Positions 38,801 through 46,422 of a stretch of 59,822 nucleotides of DNA are shown here, piece after piece. The stretch spans positions 1 through 59,822 of the IMG/VR virus record IMGVR_UViG_3300021959_000041; one strand, 5' to 3'. Within the stretch, counting starts at the first letter, position 1, and every line of letters starts with the position of its first letter. The stretch comes from a virus. A model generated the notes under the pieces. The model ran no database searches. It was given only the letters and a program-made list of their open reading frames with translations, and was not told the origin of the DNA. The translations under genes and the position numbers were made by a program.

Positions 38801-40828
38801 AACATTACTATAAATTGTTTCATAAGTTTCTTTAGTAGGCTTAATAACAAATTTATATTTTGTTGCCCAGATTGGAGCTATCTGAGTTGTAGGTATTTCT
38901 ACTTGTATATAATTTCTATCAATTGATTTACTACACGGAATATTAATTGAACCTCCATCCTCAATACTACTAACTAAGGCTGTTGAAGCTCTGTTAAAGT
39001 CATCCATATAAACTATACCAACCTCATAACCTCTATTACTATGTAAACTTTCAGCGCTTGTGCTATCTCTAAAAGAAGCAGTTTCGTTTACTATACCCCA
39101 ATATGTAAAACCATATTGAGCTCCCCCATCAGAATATTGTGCCGCTAAGTTTTGTATTTGTAAAATTTTTGAAGATGTACCATTAATAGTTGCTGTTAAA
39201 GCTTGACCAGCGTTTGGAAACGTTGGTGTCGCAGAAGTTATTCCAGTTTGCTGCAAACTGTATGTAGAGTCTAAGTTTTCTGGGACTGTTCTATTAAAAA
39301 CATCTGTTAAAGTGTTACCTAGTCCAGCTTGTGCGTTTGCAACGGTTTGTATTGTTCCGTTTACTCCATCAGTCCCTATCTTTTCTTGAAAGTCAGTGCT
39401 TGTAACAAAACTATATACATTTGTATAATCATCTATTAAAGTATAAGACCATGTAAGTTCAAAAACTGCTGTGGTTGGAGTTGGAGCTGAGCCAAAACCC
39501 TGTTCAAACTCAAAAAAAGTTATACCAAAATTTAATGTTAATCTTGTTCCTTTTTTTAATTGAGACTCACCCTGTACTAAAGAACTTAAATCAATATTTA
39601 ATACTGAATCTGAAGTTGTTTTACTTGATGAAGTAGGCGTATATGTAAATTGTCCAGAACTTGTGTGAGCAGGAATATCAATAATAGATATTGATTCTGA
39701 TTTATAACTTGCTGTAAAATCTAAATTAACATTTACTCCTTCACTTGTTTTTAAATCATAACCTTCCATGTAGTTTCCATACATCAACCTATTACCCATC
39801 AACGTTTGTGCTTTAGCTAATTGAGGAACGTTATCATATAATCTTAAAATTTCTGAATCTGGTAATACAGTAAATATTTCTCTACTTGTAAAATTATACA
39901 CTTCATCATTATTACTTATACCACTCAAATTTTTTCTTTTATTTAAAGTTTTAATAACTTTAATAGAAGTACTATCAGCTTCTTTGAAAAGTAATTGAAC
40001 ATCAGTTACACTAGTACTACCAGTATTAAATGTAATAGAAACAGCATTGTTTTGATTAACCATTCCTTCATTTAAATAACTATTGGTAGTAAAATCAAAA
40101 TTACCAGGTGTAAATGCTGGCTCACTAAACTGAGAAATAGCTGAAAATTCATTATTAGCATACTTATATCTATAAGCAAAACATAAAAACTTATCTTCTA
40201 AATACGCATCAGTTATGCTTGAAACAAAATATGGTAGTATTGTTGGAGCGCTTGTAGGAGGTTTTTTTATTACTAAAATATCGTCTTGATTAAATACATC
40301 AACGTTTACTCCAAGTAATGGGTCTCCATAGTTTTGATTTATATTAATTACTCTAGGAGGATTAGTGTTATCTGTAAAAAATAATAAATTATCTATTTTA
40401 TCTACTCCTGTAATTAAAAAATTTGGATTAAAGTTTAATGTAGTGTTTACGCCATTGCCGTCATTAATACTAATTACGTGGTATATTAACTGTCCAGTTT
40501 CAACATCAAATGAAATTATCAAATCTAATTTACCTGTAGCTCCTTGAGTAAATGCAGGGTCATGAACAAACCAATAAATAACTAAATTAGCCCCGTCTTC
40601 AAATGCACCTATACATCTAGCCTGTGAACTTAATTTAGTTCCATCAACATATTGAATTTCTGTTAAAGGTAAATTTCCTTTAGAGTTTTCAACAGCACCA
40701 ATTTCAGAGTCTTCAGTAGAACCAAGCCTTACATTTACAGCATTTACATACTCTCCATTTGGGACAAGCCTTTCATCAAGGCTTTTATTCATTCGGCCCG
40801 CTATAAAATTTCTTTGAATGTTTGCCAT
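35861..40828 (-). CDS. Large tail hub/muzzle-like protein (1655 aa)
   Basis: Begins MANIQRNFIAGRMNKSLDER and is beta-rich throughout. The N-terminal NFIAGRMNKSLDERLVPNGE (residues 6-25) and following beta-propeller-like repeats (phrases such as LLFFTDNTNPPRVI) resemble the large stabilisation or muzzle protein that closes the tail of crAss-like and other short-tailed phages. The extreme C-terminus has CNCTF, a (TPSP)n linker (36080-36127), and a Cys module related to type C of the fibre. It follows the two connector genes by one or two bases. The link to crAss-like proteins is by resemblance and order, not a search. Confidence 0.6.
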   Translation of the reverse strand: MANIQRNFIAGRMNKSLDERLVPNGEYVNAVNVRLGSTEDSEIGAVENSKGNLPLTEIQYVDGTKLSSQARCIGAFEDGANLVIYWFVHDPAFTQGATGKLDLIISFDVETGQLIYHVISINDGNGVNTTLNFNPNFLITGVDKIDNLLFFTDNTNPPRVININQNYGDPLLGVNVDVFNQDDILVIKKPPTSAPTILPYFVSSITDAYLEDKFLCFAYRYKYANNEFSAISQFSEPAFTPGNFDFTTNSYLNEGMVNQNNAVSITFNTGSTSVTDVQLLFKEADSTSIKVIKTLNKRKNLSGISNNDEVYNFTSREIFTVLPDSEILRLYDNVPQLAKAQTLMGNRLMYGNYMEGYDLKTSEGVNVNLDFTASYKSESISIIDIPAHTSSGQFTYTPTSSSKTTSDSVLNIDLSSLVQGESQLKKGTRLTLNFGITFFEFEQGFGSAPTPTTAVFELTWSYTLIDDYTNVYSFVTSTDFQEKIGTDGVNGTIQTVANAQAGLGNTLTDVFNRTVPENLDSTYSLQQTGITSATPTFPNAGQALTATINGTSSKILQIQNLAAQYSDGGAQYGFTYWGIVNETASFRDSTSAESLHSNRGYEVGIVYMDDFNRASTALVSSIEDGGSINIPCSKSIDRNYIQVEIPTTQIAPIWATKYKFVIKPTKETYETIYSNVAYRDTVSNSSYFLLDGENASKVEAGDTLIVKADNTGPTSRCIRTTVLEKEAQSSGFISIYDASGTQVDVIGGVYMKINASNFSSIQDPNAVIAVDPVERTCRTDGEIPTIAFPFFTTVNRPSPLTPTYDVYDVPVGSRIVMRVEMRRNGTGTGADGRRNYTLEQTLTASTNYTNMANWFIGDNVASILDSGVKNPGQVQTIENTFISPQVNNGAAPLGVAANEIIHSACKQDSDLRGNNLFGGGTPSSLDFNDNFYYRIYEDTSTQDSNGNNLIFLLVSGSYSAGKTENEESMLEVSFTVYRGDGATYVFETEPQDALPDAWYENSKSFNISNGLHLGNVQNQTSSQPALIKPGFTNCYSFGNGVESYRIRDSIKGKSFNLGNRVFTTSNEEFKAAHRFADITYSGVFNDESNVNRLNEFNLGLANFKPLEETYGDVEILFARETDILVLQEDKISYVLAGKNLLSDSTGGGVVTSVPQVLGTQIARIEEYGISNHPESFATFGQNKFFTDAKRNVVIKLTGSSAQNEILTVISNEGMRSWFRDLFAEASSTQKLGGYDPYMQEYVFTTNTIVKPETELCTACGVTKNITIVAGQEFVYCVELGETVGPPSNLNYVEIDYVIPFENTDLIVTEGTEQQMVSEAGLDLETEGQVTGTGYIVQAIYDGVTYTTGIVYQSGTLRFPKPNPTPTEVVMIISSDAIVNDTIQVTVKCPEEEVFSVYSVTLTTNANSGQFSHTEFSWTNLTVTSPTQSDLVTFLASPSDPIVSQYRELEGPQALGVIPPDGSTIIMRSNKINFDDFQFDPIENEFRYLRTDALYENNPTDISILLAASIKATPINTTGAPNLYSAEFGLPANGNKLYLIYDLRNAVGQELCYSSTSLLDACCNCTFTPSPTPSPTPSPTPSPAPVYDYFLGIDCVSLQAVYVKANQTLGIVVGDEVQYQFGSIIGCVSLYDVGGSGQNGEVIVQVAGCGDSRCST
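36084..36127 (-). repeat. Perfect 12-bp tandem repeat in the 1655-aa gene
   Basis: GGACTTGGAGTT is repeated 3.7 times without mismatch (36084-36095, 36096-36107, 36108-36119, then 8 bp). It encodes the Ser-Pro-Thr-Pro linker before the C-terminal Cys module. Perfect units suggest recent duplication or slippage. Confidence 0.85.
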
Positions 40829-40829
40829 T

Positions 40830-41750
40830 TTATTTTAACCACTTATCTTCACCTCTAAGATTCATAAGCAATCTACTAGGGTGAATGTTACTTAATCTGA
40901 TTTTAGCATTTCTCAATAAAGCTTGTTTGTTTTTTCTTGCTCTATTAATAATATACTCTTGTACTCCAAATTTACTATTTAATATAGCATATTGTATGTA
41001 AGCATATATATAATCTTCAAATAATTTATTTACACTTATTTTAGAGTCATCACCGTTTTCCATCCCATCAGATATATACTGTAGTACACATTGTTGGTTT
41101 GCCATAGTAGAATCAAAATTAATAACACCAGCTTTTTTATCTATAGTAAACGTGGGGTTTATATTAGCTGTTTCAGTATTTAAACCATATCTCGCTCCTA
41201 TTCTATAATTGTATATATCACTATCATAATTATACACATTAGGATTTACATTTTCATCTATTTCATCATTTAAATATATACTCTTTAATGACCCATTTTT
41301 TCTTTCTGTATCTAAAGTTGAATCAACCACAGTTGCGTTACCATCACCATCATAAGTAAATGAAGCTGTAGCCGATTGTATATAAGACACTGCTGATTGA
41401 ACTTGAATGTTTTCTGTTAATTCTCTTAACACATTATCTTTTAACAAATATAACTTTACCCAATTAACATAATCAGGAGGCAAAACAAATCTTAAGTCGT
41501 CATACACTTGAAGCTCTAAATTTTTAATTTCTTTAAAAGCATCATAGTTTAATTCTTGTATACCACGTTTTGCATGAAACAATATTTTAAATCTATTTTC
41601 ATTATTAATTAACTCATGGTTTCCAGCATACATTAACTGAAAATTTTTGACAATATCTTCTAAACCAACATATTGATAAGAACCCCAATTTTCATCCGTA
41701 GGATTTACACCATCATTAGTATAATATTTTCTTTGATTTATATATGCCAT
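40830..41750 (-). CDS. Tail connector / ring protein (306 aa)
   Basis: Begins MAYINQRKYYTND; central YVGLEDIVKNFQLMY and a basic C-terminus (INRARKNKQALLRNAKI). Size and position, between a 243-aa connector and the muzzle-like gene, fit the ring proteins that join portal and tail in crAss-like and Cellulophaga phages. No family-defining motif is visible. Confidence 0.5.
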   Translation of the reverse strand: MAYINQRKYYTNDGVNPTDENWGSYQYVGLEDIVKNFQLMYAGNHELINNENRFKILFHAKRGIQELNYDAFKEIKNLELQVYDDLRFVLPPDYVNWVKLYLLKDNVLRELTENIQVQSAVSYIQSATASFTYDGDGNATVVDSTLDTERKNGSLKSIYLNDEIDENVNPNVYNYDSDIYNYRIGARYGLNTETANINPTFTIDKKAGVINFDSTMANQQCVLQYISDGMENGDDSKISVNKLFEDYIYAYIQYAILNSKFGVQEYIINRARKNKQALLRNAKIRLSNIHPSRLLMNLRGEDKWLK

Positions 41751-41752
41751 AA

Positions 41753-42484
41753 TTATAAATTAGTTTGATTTTGTTGTTGGTCTTCTATTTGTCCAAATTG
41801 AAACACGTCAGCTTCTCTAATTGATATTCCTGCGTATTGTAATATCTTAGCTACTAAATTATTTGAATCATCTATTGGTAATTCAAAGTCTTGGTAATCC
41901 GCTTGTGTTTGGTCAAACAGTGGTTCACCTCCGTATAACGTTACATACGTCCATTTAGGGTCTAAAGGGTATCTTATATATTGAGCTTGAACATCATTTA
42001 CACCATTAAATGTATCAGGGTATATAACAACTCCATCAGCTTCTTGTGTATAGGCTGGAAATATAGTAGATGGTGATGTAAGCAGTGAGCTGTTTAACAT
42101 AGTAATCTTACTATTAGTCACCTTTTCAGCTTCTCCTTTTAAGACACCTCCCGAAAAACATAATACTTTATTCAATAAATAATAATCAGAACCCGTAGTA
42201 GAAGTTGATGGTAAAAAATAAACGTTTTGATTTTTTTGAGTTAAGAATGATGTAACTGAAAAAGTATCAATTACTTCTTCATATCCTTTTTTAATATCAG
42301 CATATCCCGTTCCAGATATTCTTGCATTCTCTTCATTAATTTGCTGATTATATCTTATGAAATATTCGTCAAATATATCTAACTGAGCTTGTTTAGCAAA
42401 TAAATTAAAATCACCAGGAGATATATATCCGTAGTTATTTTTATTGATAATAGCAAGGACAGTATTTCTTACAGAATTTATCAT
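41753..42484 (-). CDS. Head-tail connector protein (243 aa)
   Basis: Begins MINSVRNTVLAIINKNNYGY, with ISPGDFNLFAKQAQLDIFDE (residues 21-40) and a C-terminal AKILQYAGISIREADV. This start and length match phage adaptor or tail-tubular proteins that bind the portal ring in short-tailed Bacteroidota phages. It opens the connector-muzzle group, behind a TATCTTTG box and a strong terminator. Confidence 0.55.
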   Translation of the reverse strand: MINSVRNTVLAIINKNNYGYISPGDFNLFAKQAQLDIFDEYFIRYNQQINEENARISGTGYADIKKGYEEVIDTFSVTSFLTQKNQNVYFLPSTSTTGSDYYLLNKVLCFSGGVLKGEAEKVTNSKITMLNSSLLTSPSTIFPAYTQEADGVVIYPDTFNGVNDVQAQYIRYPLDPKWTYVTLYGGEPLFDQTQADYQDFELPIDDSNNLVAKILQYAGISIREADVFQFGQIEDQQQNQTNL

Positions 42485-42499
42485 TTGAAAATCTTTTTA

Positions 42500-42507
42500 C
42501 AAAGATA
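42500..42507 (-). promoter_or_regulatory. Late -7 box TATCTTTG for the connector group
   Basis: TATCTTTG (minus strand), 15 nt before the 42484 start. Lies right after the terminator at 42519-42543, so it can restart transcription for the tail genes. Confidence 0.5.
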
Positions 42508-42513
42508 CATAAA

Positions 42514-42543
42514 ATAAAAAAGCACCTAGGATTTAGGTGCTTT
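42514..42543 (-). terminator. Strong rho-independent terminator
   Basis: AAAGCACCTA (42519-42528) pairs perfectly with TAGGTGCTTT (42534-42543) around a 5-nt loop; on the minus strand a T-run follows. It ends the transcript of the 94-aa head protein. Confidence 0.88.
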
Positions 42544-42568
42544 CTCGCTGTCGATAGTAAAGGAAGGA

Positions 42569-42853
42569 TTATATTGTTCCTACTGCTACACTAGTAAACA
42601 CTAGTCCACCAGTTTTAGCTACTGGTATTGCTGCGTTTGTCCAAGATGTTTCTGCTGCAGTAACTAATGCTGCATTTACATTTGCACTAAAGCCTGAAGT
42701 TAATCCAGTTCCAGTAACTGTCATTTTGTGTGTTCCATTAGTCAGATAAATTTCTCCTGCAGTTGAACTTGCTGTTTCTGCATAAAGAATTGAATCTGTG
42801 TTGATGTGAACATTACCGTCACTTGCTGTATCTAAAGTTATATATTTTGCCAT
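42569..42853 (-). CDS. Small virion protein (94 aa), possible head decoration
   Basis: Begins MAKYITLDTASDGNVHINTD and is rich in Thr, Ala, Val and Gly with a beta-strand pattern and no Cys. It has its own TAACTTTG box upstream and a strong terminator downstream, as expected for an abundant virion protein. A capsid decoration or head-fibre role is inferred from size, composition and place downstream of the capsid gene. Confidence 0.55.
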   Translation of the reverse strand: MAKYITLDTASDGNVHINTDSILYAETASSTAGEIYLTNGTHKMTVTGTGLTSGFSANVNAALVTAAETSWTNAAIPVAKTGGLVFTSVAVGTI

Positions 42854-42882
42854 GTTAAAAATTTTATGGGTTAAACAAAAAG

Positions 42883-42890
42883 CAAAGTTA
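42883..42890 (-). promoter_or_regulatory. Late -7 box TAACTTTG
   Basis: TAACTTTG (minus strand), 29 nt before the 42853 start, overlapping the stop of the 267-aa gene. Fits TAnnTTTG; the 94-aa gene thus seems to have its own promoter and terminator. Confidence 0.5.
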
Positions 42891-43691
42891 CGAATTTTTT
42901 GCTAACGCTTTTAAATGCTTAAAAGAGTCAAGACCTTCATCACTTTGAAAGTAAGAACCTATTATGAATAAAGGGTCTTCACCGTATGGTATATTACACA
43001 TTTTCTTTTTATTTGAATCTGTGTTAAACCACACCTCTTTCTTATTGTTTCTTAACTGTATTAGATTTTTATCTAAAATGTTTTGTATGTCAGCATTAAA
43101 TTTAAGAGCCGGGTCTTTTAATAAATTCATAAAACCACCAGGGTTTTGTTTTGCAAATATTAATATATCCCTTCTTAATTCAGCTGTTGTAACTTTTGAT
43201 ACATCATTCTGAAATAAAACTCTAGCTACGTTTTCAACTTGTTCAACTGTTAGCTGTCTTGCTTCAATTAAAGCATCAACTTCTAAGTTTAAGTCTTCAA
43301 CTAATTCAGCAGCTTCTTTTGCTTTATTAACTTCCACAAATATTCTTCCTTTCCCTGGATGTAAATCCATGAACTTTTGAAGTACCTGATTATTCTTTGG
43401 TACATGTAAGAATCCATCTTCAAATACAATTGGCTCAACAATAGCGTTATCATCTTGCTCATCTTGAAATGGAGAGTTCTGGTTTCTTGCATATCTAAGA
43501 GGCCTATTAAGACCAGTGTCCTCATCAAAGTGTAACAGCGGAAACCTTGTTGTATGCCTTGATGCTAATATCAAAGATAAGGGAGCTGTTTCTCTTGTAA
43601 GTTTATATTGTTTATCTACGAACTTTGGTGTAGATTTTTTGGGAGTAATTTTTACTGTGTCCATTTTAGGACTTGTCTTTTCTTTTTTCAT
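42888..43691 (-). CDS. Hypothetical head-region protein (267 aa)
   Basis: Begins MKKEKTSPKMDTVKITPKK; the N-terminus is Lys/Thr-rich, the middle is acidic and helical (EAAELVEDLNLEVDALIEA), and the end has FIIGSYFQSDEGLDSFKHL. No family recognised. It lies between the capsid gene's terminator and the small decoration candidate. The ATG has the A-rich leader TTAAATTAAATTAAATCAAATG-type sequence, shared with groEL, the hydroxylase and the scaffold gene. Confidence 0.55.
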   Translation of the reverse strand: MKKEKTSPKMDTVKITPKKSTPKFVDKQYKLTRETAPLSLILASRHTTRFPLLHFDEDTGLNRPLRYARNQNSPFQDEQDDNAIVEPIVFEDGFLHVPKNNQVLQKFMDLHPGKGRIFVEVNKAKEAAELVEDLNLEVDALIEARQLTVEQVENVARVLFQNDVSKVTTAELRRDILIFAKQNPGGFMNLLKDPALKFNADIQNILDKNLIQLRNNKKEVWFNTDSNKKKMCNIPYGEDPLFIIGSYFQSDEGLDSFKHLKALAKNS

Positions 43692-43713
43692 TTGATTTAA
43701 TTTAATTTAAAAT

Positions 43714-43743
43714 TTAAAAAAGGGGCACATTGCTGTACCCCTT
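43714..43743 (-). terminator. Terminator after the capsid gene
   Basis: AAGGGGCACA (from 43719) pairs with TGTACCCCTT (to 43743), one C/A mismatch, around a TTGC loop. On the minus strand the stem is followed by a T-run. It lies 12 nt after the capsid stop, consistent with high-level capsid expression as a unit. Confidence 0.8.
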
Positions 43744-43754
43744 GTAATTAAGTA

Positions 43755-45212
43755 TTAGTCTTGGAATAAGAAGAAGTTGTTTGCACCTAGAGTACATACA
43801 GCTCTCTCAGACAAGAAGTTTACTTGCATGTTATCGATATCTGACGTTGCAGCACCACCAGCAGAACCAGTAATCCAAGTCTTATATCTTCTGTCTTCAG
43901 TTTCTGAAGCTCTATATCTAACATGTAAGAAAGGTCTCTTAGCGTTTTTACCAAGAATTTGGTCATAAACACTTGTAGAACCAGCTGGAACTAATAGTCC
44001 ATTGATTTTACCTGAACCTGCACCTGATGGTAAACCACCTCTCATTGTAGGGTCGTTTAAATATTTCCAATCAGTCTTATAGAAATCGTATCCTCTTCTG
44101 AATCCAGAGAATCCTAAGTTCAATGCCATTTCTTCGTCATTGTCAAATAGACCGTAAGAAGTACCACCCGCTCCGTAAGAGTTTTGAGCAGCTAACATAT
44201 CGTCCATATCAAAAATGAATTGTCTGTTTGCAAAAATTACATTTTCTTCAATAGCTCCTTGTTTGTCTAATCTACTAATGATTGAATCGAAGTCTGCTAA
44301 GGTAGTTGGATTACCACCGTCCCAGATGTTTCCTCTTTGAGAAACTGCATAGAAAATACCGTCTGACCCAGCACCTGGGTTAGCAGCACCACCTGCGCTT
44401 CCTAAGATTGCAGCAGCTCCAGAGTTTTGCTCTGCAGGTACAGCTTCAATCATAGCTGTTTCTAAATAGTCATCGAATCTTAATCTTGTTTCGTGCTCAG
44501 ATTTTAAGTACCAAAGGTAACCAGTAGCACCATCTTCAGTAGTAACTTCTACCCATCCGATTTGAGCCATATCAGAACCAGCTACGTTATACGTATCTTT
44601 AATAATGATTGGTTTGTTATCGAAGATAAAGTCATTAGCTTCTAATGAACCTACCATACCTGCTGTTCCTTTTTTAAATTCTGAACCGTAAATAAACACT
44701 GTAACATCTGCGTTACCTGCTCCAGTACCTGAAGTTACTAAACCACCTGCTTCATAAAAGTCAGCTGTGAACTGTCCTTTACCACCACCGGCATTGTTTA
44801 CTGCACTTACAACTGCTTTGTTAAGACCTGAACCATCGTTTTGAACAATCACTACTGTTTGTCCTACTCTGATTACTTGCTCAGCAGTCGCTGGGTCGAT
44901 TGCATCGTTTACCTGAAATATAGCTTGGTCTTGACCTGCTGCTACTGCAGTACCTACTTGTGTATATTTCGTGTGTAACCTACCTTGTTCAGCCCATTTG
45001 ATAAGGTCTGAGTTTGTAGGCATTTCCGCTCCTACCATTCTTAAGAATGAAGAAATCGTTCTATTACCGTATCTTTCAAATTCTTTTTCATACGTATCAG
45101 GAAGATACTGATTTAAGAAATCAAAATTTACAATATAGTTTTGGGCTGTTGGAGTTCTTTCTGAACTCGGAGTCAACGCGAATGTTGGCGTTGCTTTTAC
45201 TTGTCCTGCCAT
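43755..45212 (-). CDS. Major capsid protein (485 aa)
   Basis: Begins MAGQVKATPTFALTPSSERT. DFLNQYLPDTYEKEFERYGN (30-49) is a likely N-arm, and SDLIKWAEQGRLHT (about 68-81) leads into an inserted beta-rich domain (to about 190) before GWVEVTTEDGATGYLWY, RLRFDDYLETAMIEA and the C-terminal axial region (ETEDRRYKTWITGSAGGAAT). The length and the E-Q-G-R-L-H motif followed by an insertion recall crAss-like HK97-fold capsids. It lies between scaffold-like and decoration-like genes, with its own terminator. Confidence 0.78.
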   Translation of the reverse strand: MAGQVKATPTFALTPSSERTPTAQNYIVNFDFLNQYLPDTYEKEFERYGNRTISSFLRMVGAEMPTNSDLIKWAEQGRLHTKYTQVGTAVAAGQDQAIFQVNDAIDPATAEQVIRVGQTVVIVQNDGSGLNKAVVSAVNNAGGGKGQFTADFYEAGGLVTSGTGAGNADVTVFIYGSEFKKGTAGMVGSLEANDFIFDNKPIIIKDTYNVAGSDMAQIGWVEVTTEDGATGYLWYLKSEHETRLRFDDYLETAMIEAVPAEQNSGAAAILGSAGGAANPGAGSDGIFYAVSQRGNIWDGGNPTTLADFDSIISRLDKQGAIEENVIFANRQFIFDMDDMLAAQNSYGAGGTSYGLFDNDEEMALNLGFSGFRRGYDFYKTDWKYLNDPTMRGGLPSGAGSGKINGLLVPAGSTSVYDQILGKNAKRPFLHVRYRASETEDRRYKTWITGSAGGAATSDIDNMQVNFLSERAVCTLGANNFFLFQD

Positions 45213-45234
45213 GTTATATTATTTTAAATTATTA

Positions 45235-46377
45235 TTACGTTTTTTTTATACTCTTAATTCGCAGTCCTTTGCTTGAAGGCTGAGAAACTGCTTTCACTTG
45301 AAAACCTGATTTGACAGAAACCTCTGGTGCACTACGCTCAGTCATATTGACATTTTTTGTTTTACGTATTACATCGTCAGTTGCCTGTGATTGCCCTTGT
45401 TCATAAAAGAACTGAGCAAACTTTTCAGGATTCATTGCAATAGCTAAAGCACGGTGGTATCCCTCTGCATCTTTCATAAAGCCTTGTGAATCCATATATT
45501 TATTTATAAAATTTAAAGGACTTTCTTGAGCTTTTTTAAGTTCAGAAGCACTACCTGGCGAATACACTAACTCATTTTCTCCTATGTTGAATTTAAAACC
45601 TTTAAATTCGGAGCTGAATACTTCGTCACTTTTTTTAACGAACCATTCTCTTTTCTGAGTTGCTTCTTCTTGATGTGTTTTAGCTGACTCTAAATATTGC
45701 CTATATTCTATTAGTTCATCGTTATTTACAGAGGCAGAACTTTCCCTTGACTCAAGGGGCTGTTTGTATTGTTCCTGTTGTTGACGTAAAAACTTTTTAG
45801 CTTTAGCAATCTCTTTTTTCTTTGCTAGTTTTATTTTTTTAATTTCAGTTGGTTCATGAACATCTTCGTCATAAACAAAATCTTCCATCAATAAATCTAT
45901 ATCTTCTGAATCTAAACCTTCTTCAGTTATAGAGTAATATTCACGTAGCAAAGCATCTGGACTTAAATCAGTGTAATCTCTTTGCAGTTTTGCAAAGTCA
46001 TTAAAACCACGTCCAGTTTCTTTTTTATACTTTAGGTAAGCAGCAACGTCTTTAGGAAGCGGTTCGCTTTCCTCACGCTTGCTAACTAATTCATCAATAG
46101 AATTAATTTCCTTACCGTATCTTTTTCCAATATATGAAAGAACTTCATTTTCGTCTAACTCTTTTGGAGTTAAAGTTTCTTGTTCTACAGGAGCTTCAAC
46201 TTTATCCGTATTATCTTCTGTTGTATTGTCTTGTTCTACAGTTTCTTCTTGTGTTTCAGTAGAATCAACTTGTGCAGTTTCTAACTGCTGTTTCTCCTCA
46301 TGCTTATCAAGGAGTTCTTGTTCTATTTCTTGAGTCGACTTTTCTTCAGCCGTTACTTCTCTTACTTTAATATCCAT
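45235..46377 (-). CDS. Scaffold-like protein (380 aa)
   Basis: Highly charged: a Glu/Thr/Gln-rich N-terminal third, a central Asp/Glu stretch (EGLDSEDIDLLMEDF), a Lys-rich coiled coil (KKIKLAKKKEIAKAKKFL), and a basic C-terminus (SKGLRIKSIKKT). Position right before the capsid gene and after the portal, plus composition, fit a head scaffolding protein. No protease motif is seen. Leader contains AAATTAAATTAAATCAAATG. Confidence 0.6.
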   Translation of the reverse strand: MDIKVREVTAEEKSTQEIEQELLDKHEEKQQLETAQVDSTETQEETVEQDNTTEDNTDKVEAPVEQETLTPKELDENEVLSYIGKRYGKEINSIDELVSKREESEPLPKDVAAYLKYKKETGRGFNDFAKLQRDYTDLSPDALLREYYSITEEGLDSEDIDLLMEDFVYDEDVHEPTEIKKIKLAKKKEIAKAKKFLRQQQEQYKQPLESRESSASVNNDELIEYRQYLESAKTHQEEATQKREWFVKKSDEVFSSEFKGFKFNIGENELVYSPGSASELKKAQESPLNFINKYMDSQGFMKDAEGYHRALAIAMNPEKFAQFFYEQGQSQATDDVIRKTKNVNMTERSAPEVSVKSGFQVKAVSQPSSKGLRIKSIKKT

Positions 46378-46399
46378 TTGATTTAATTTAATTTAGTTG

Positions 46400-46407
46400 C
46401 AAAGTTA
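46400..46407 (-). promoter_or_regulatory. Late -7 box TAACTTTG for scaffold and capsid
   Basis: TAACTTTG (minus strand), 22 nt before the 46377 start. Fits TAnnTTTG; no -33 element visible. Confidence 0.45.
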
Positions 46408-46422
46408 CGCAAAATTTAAACA

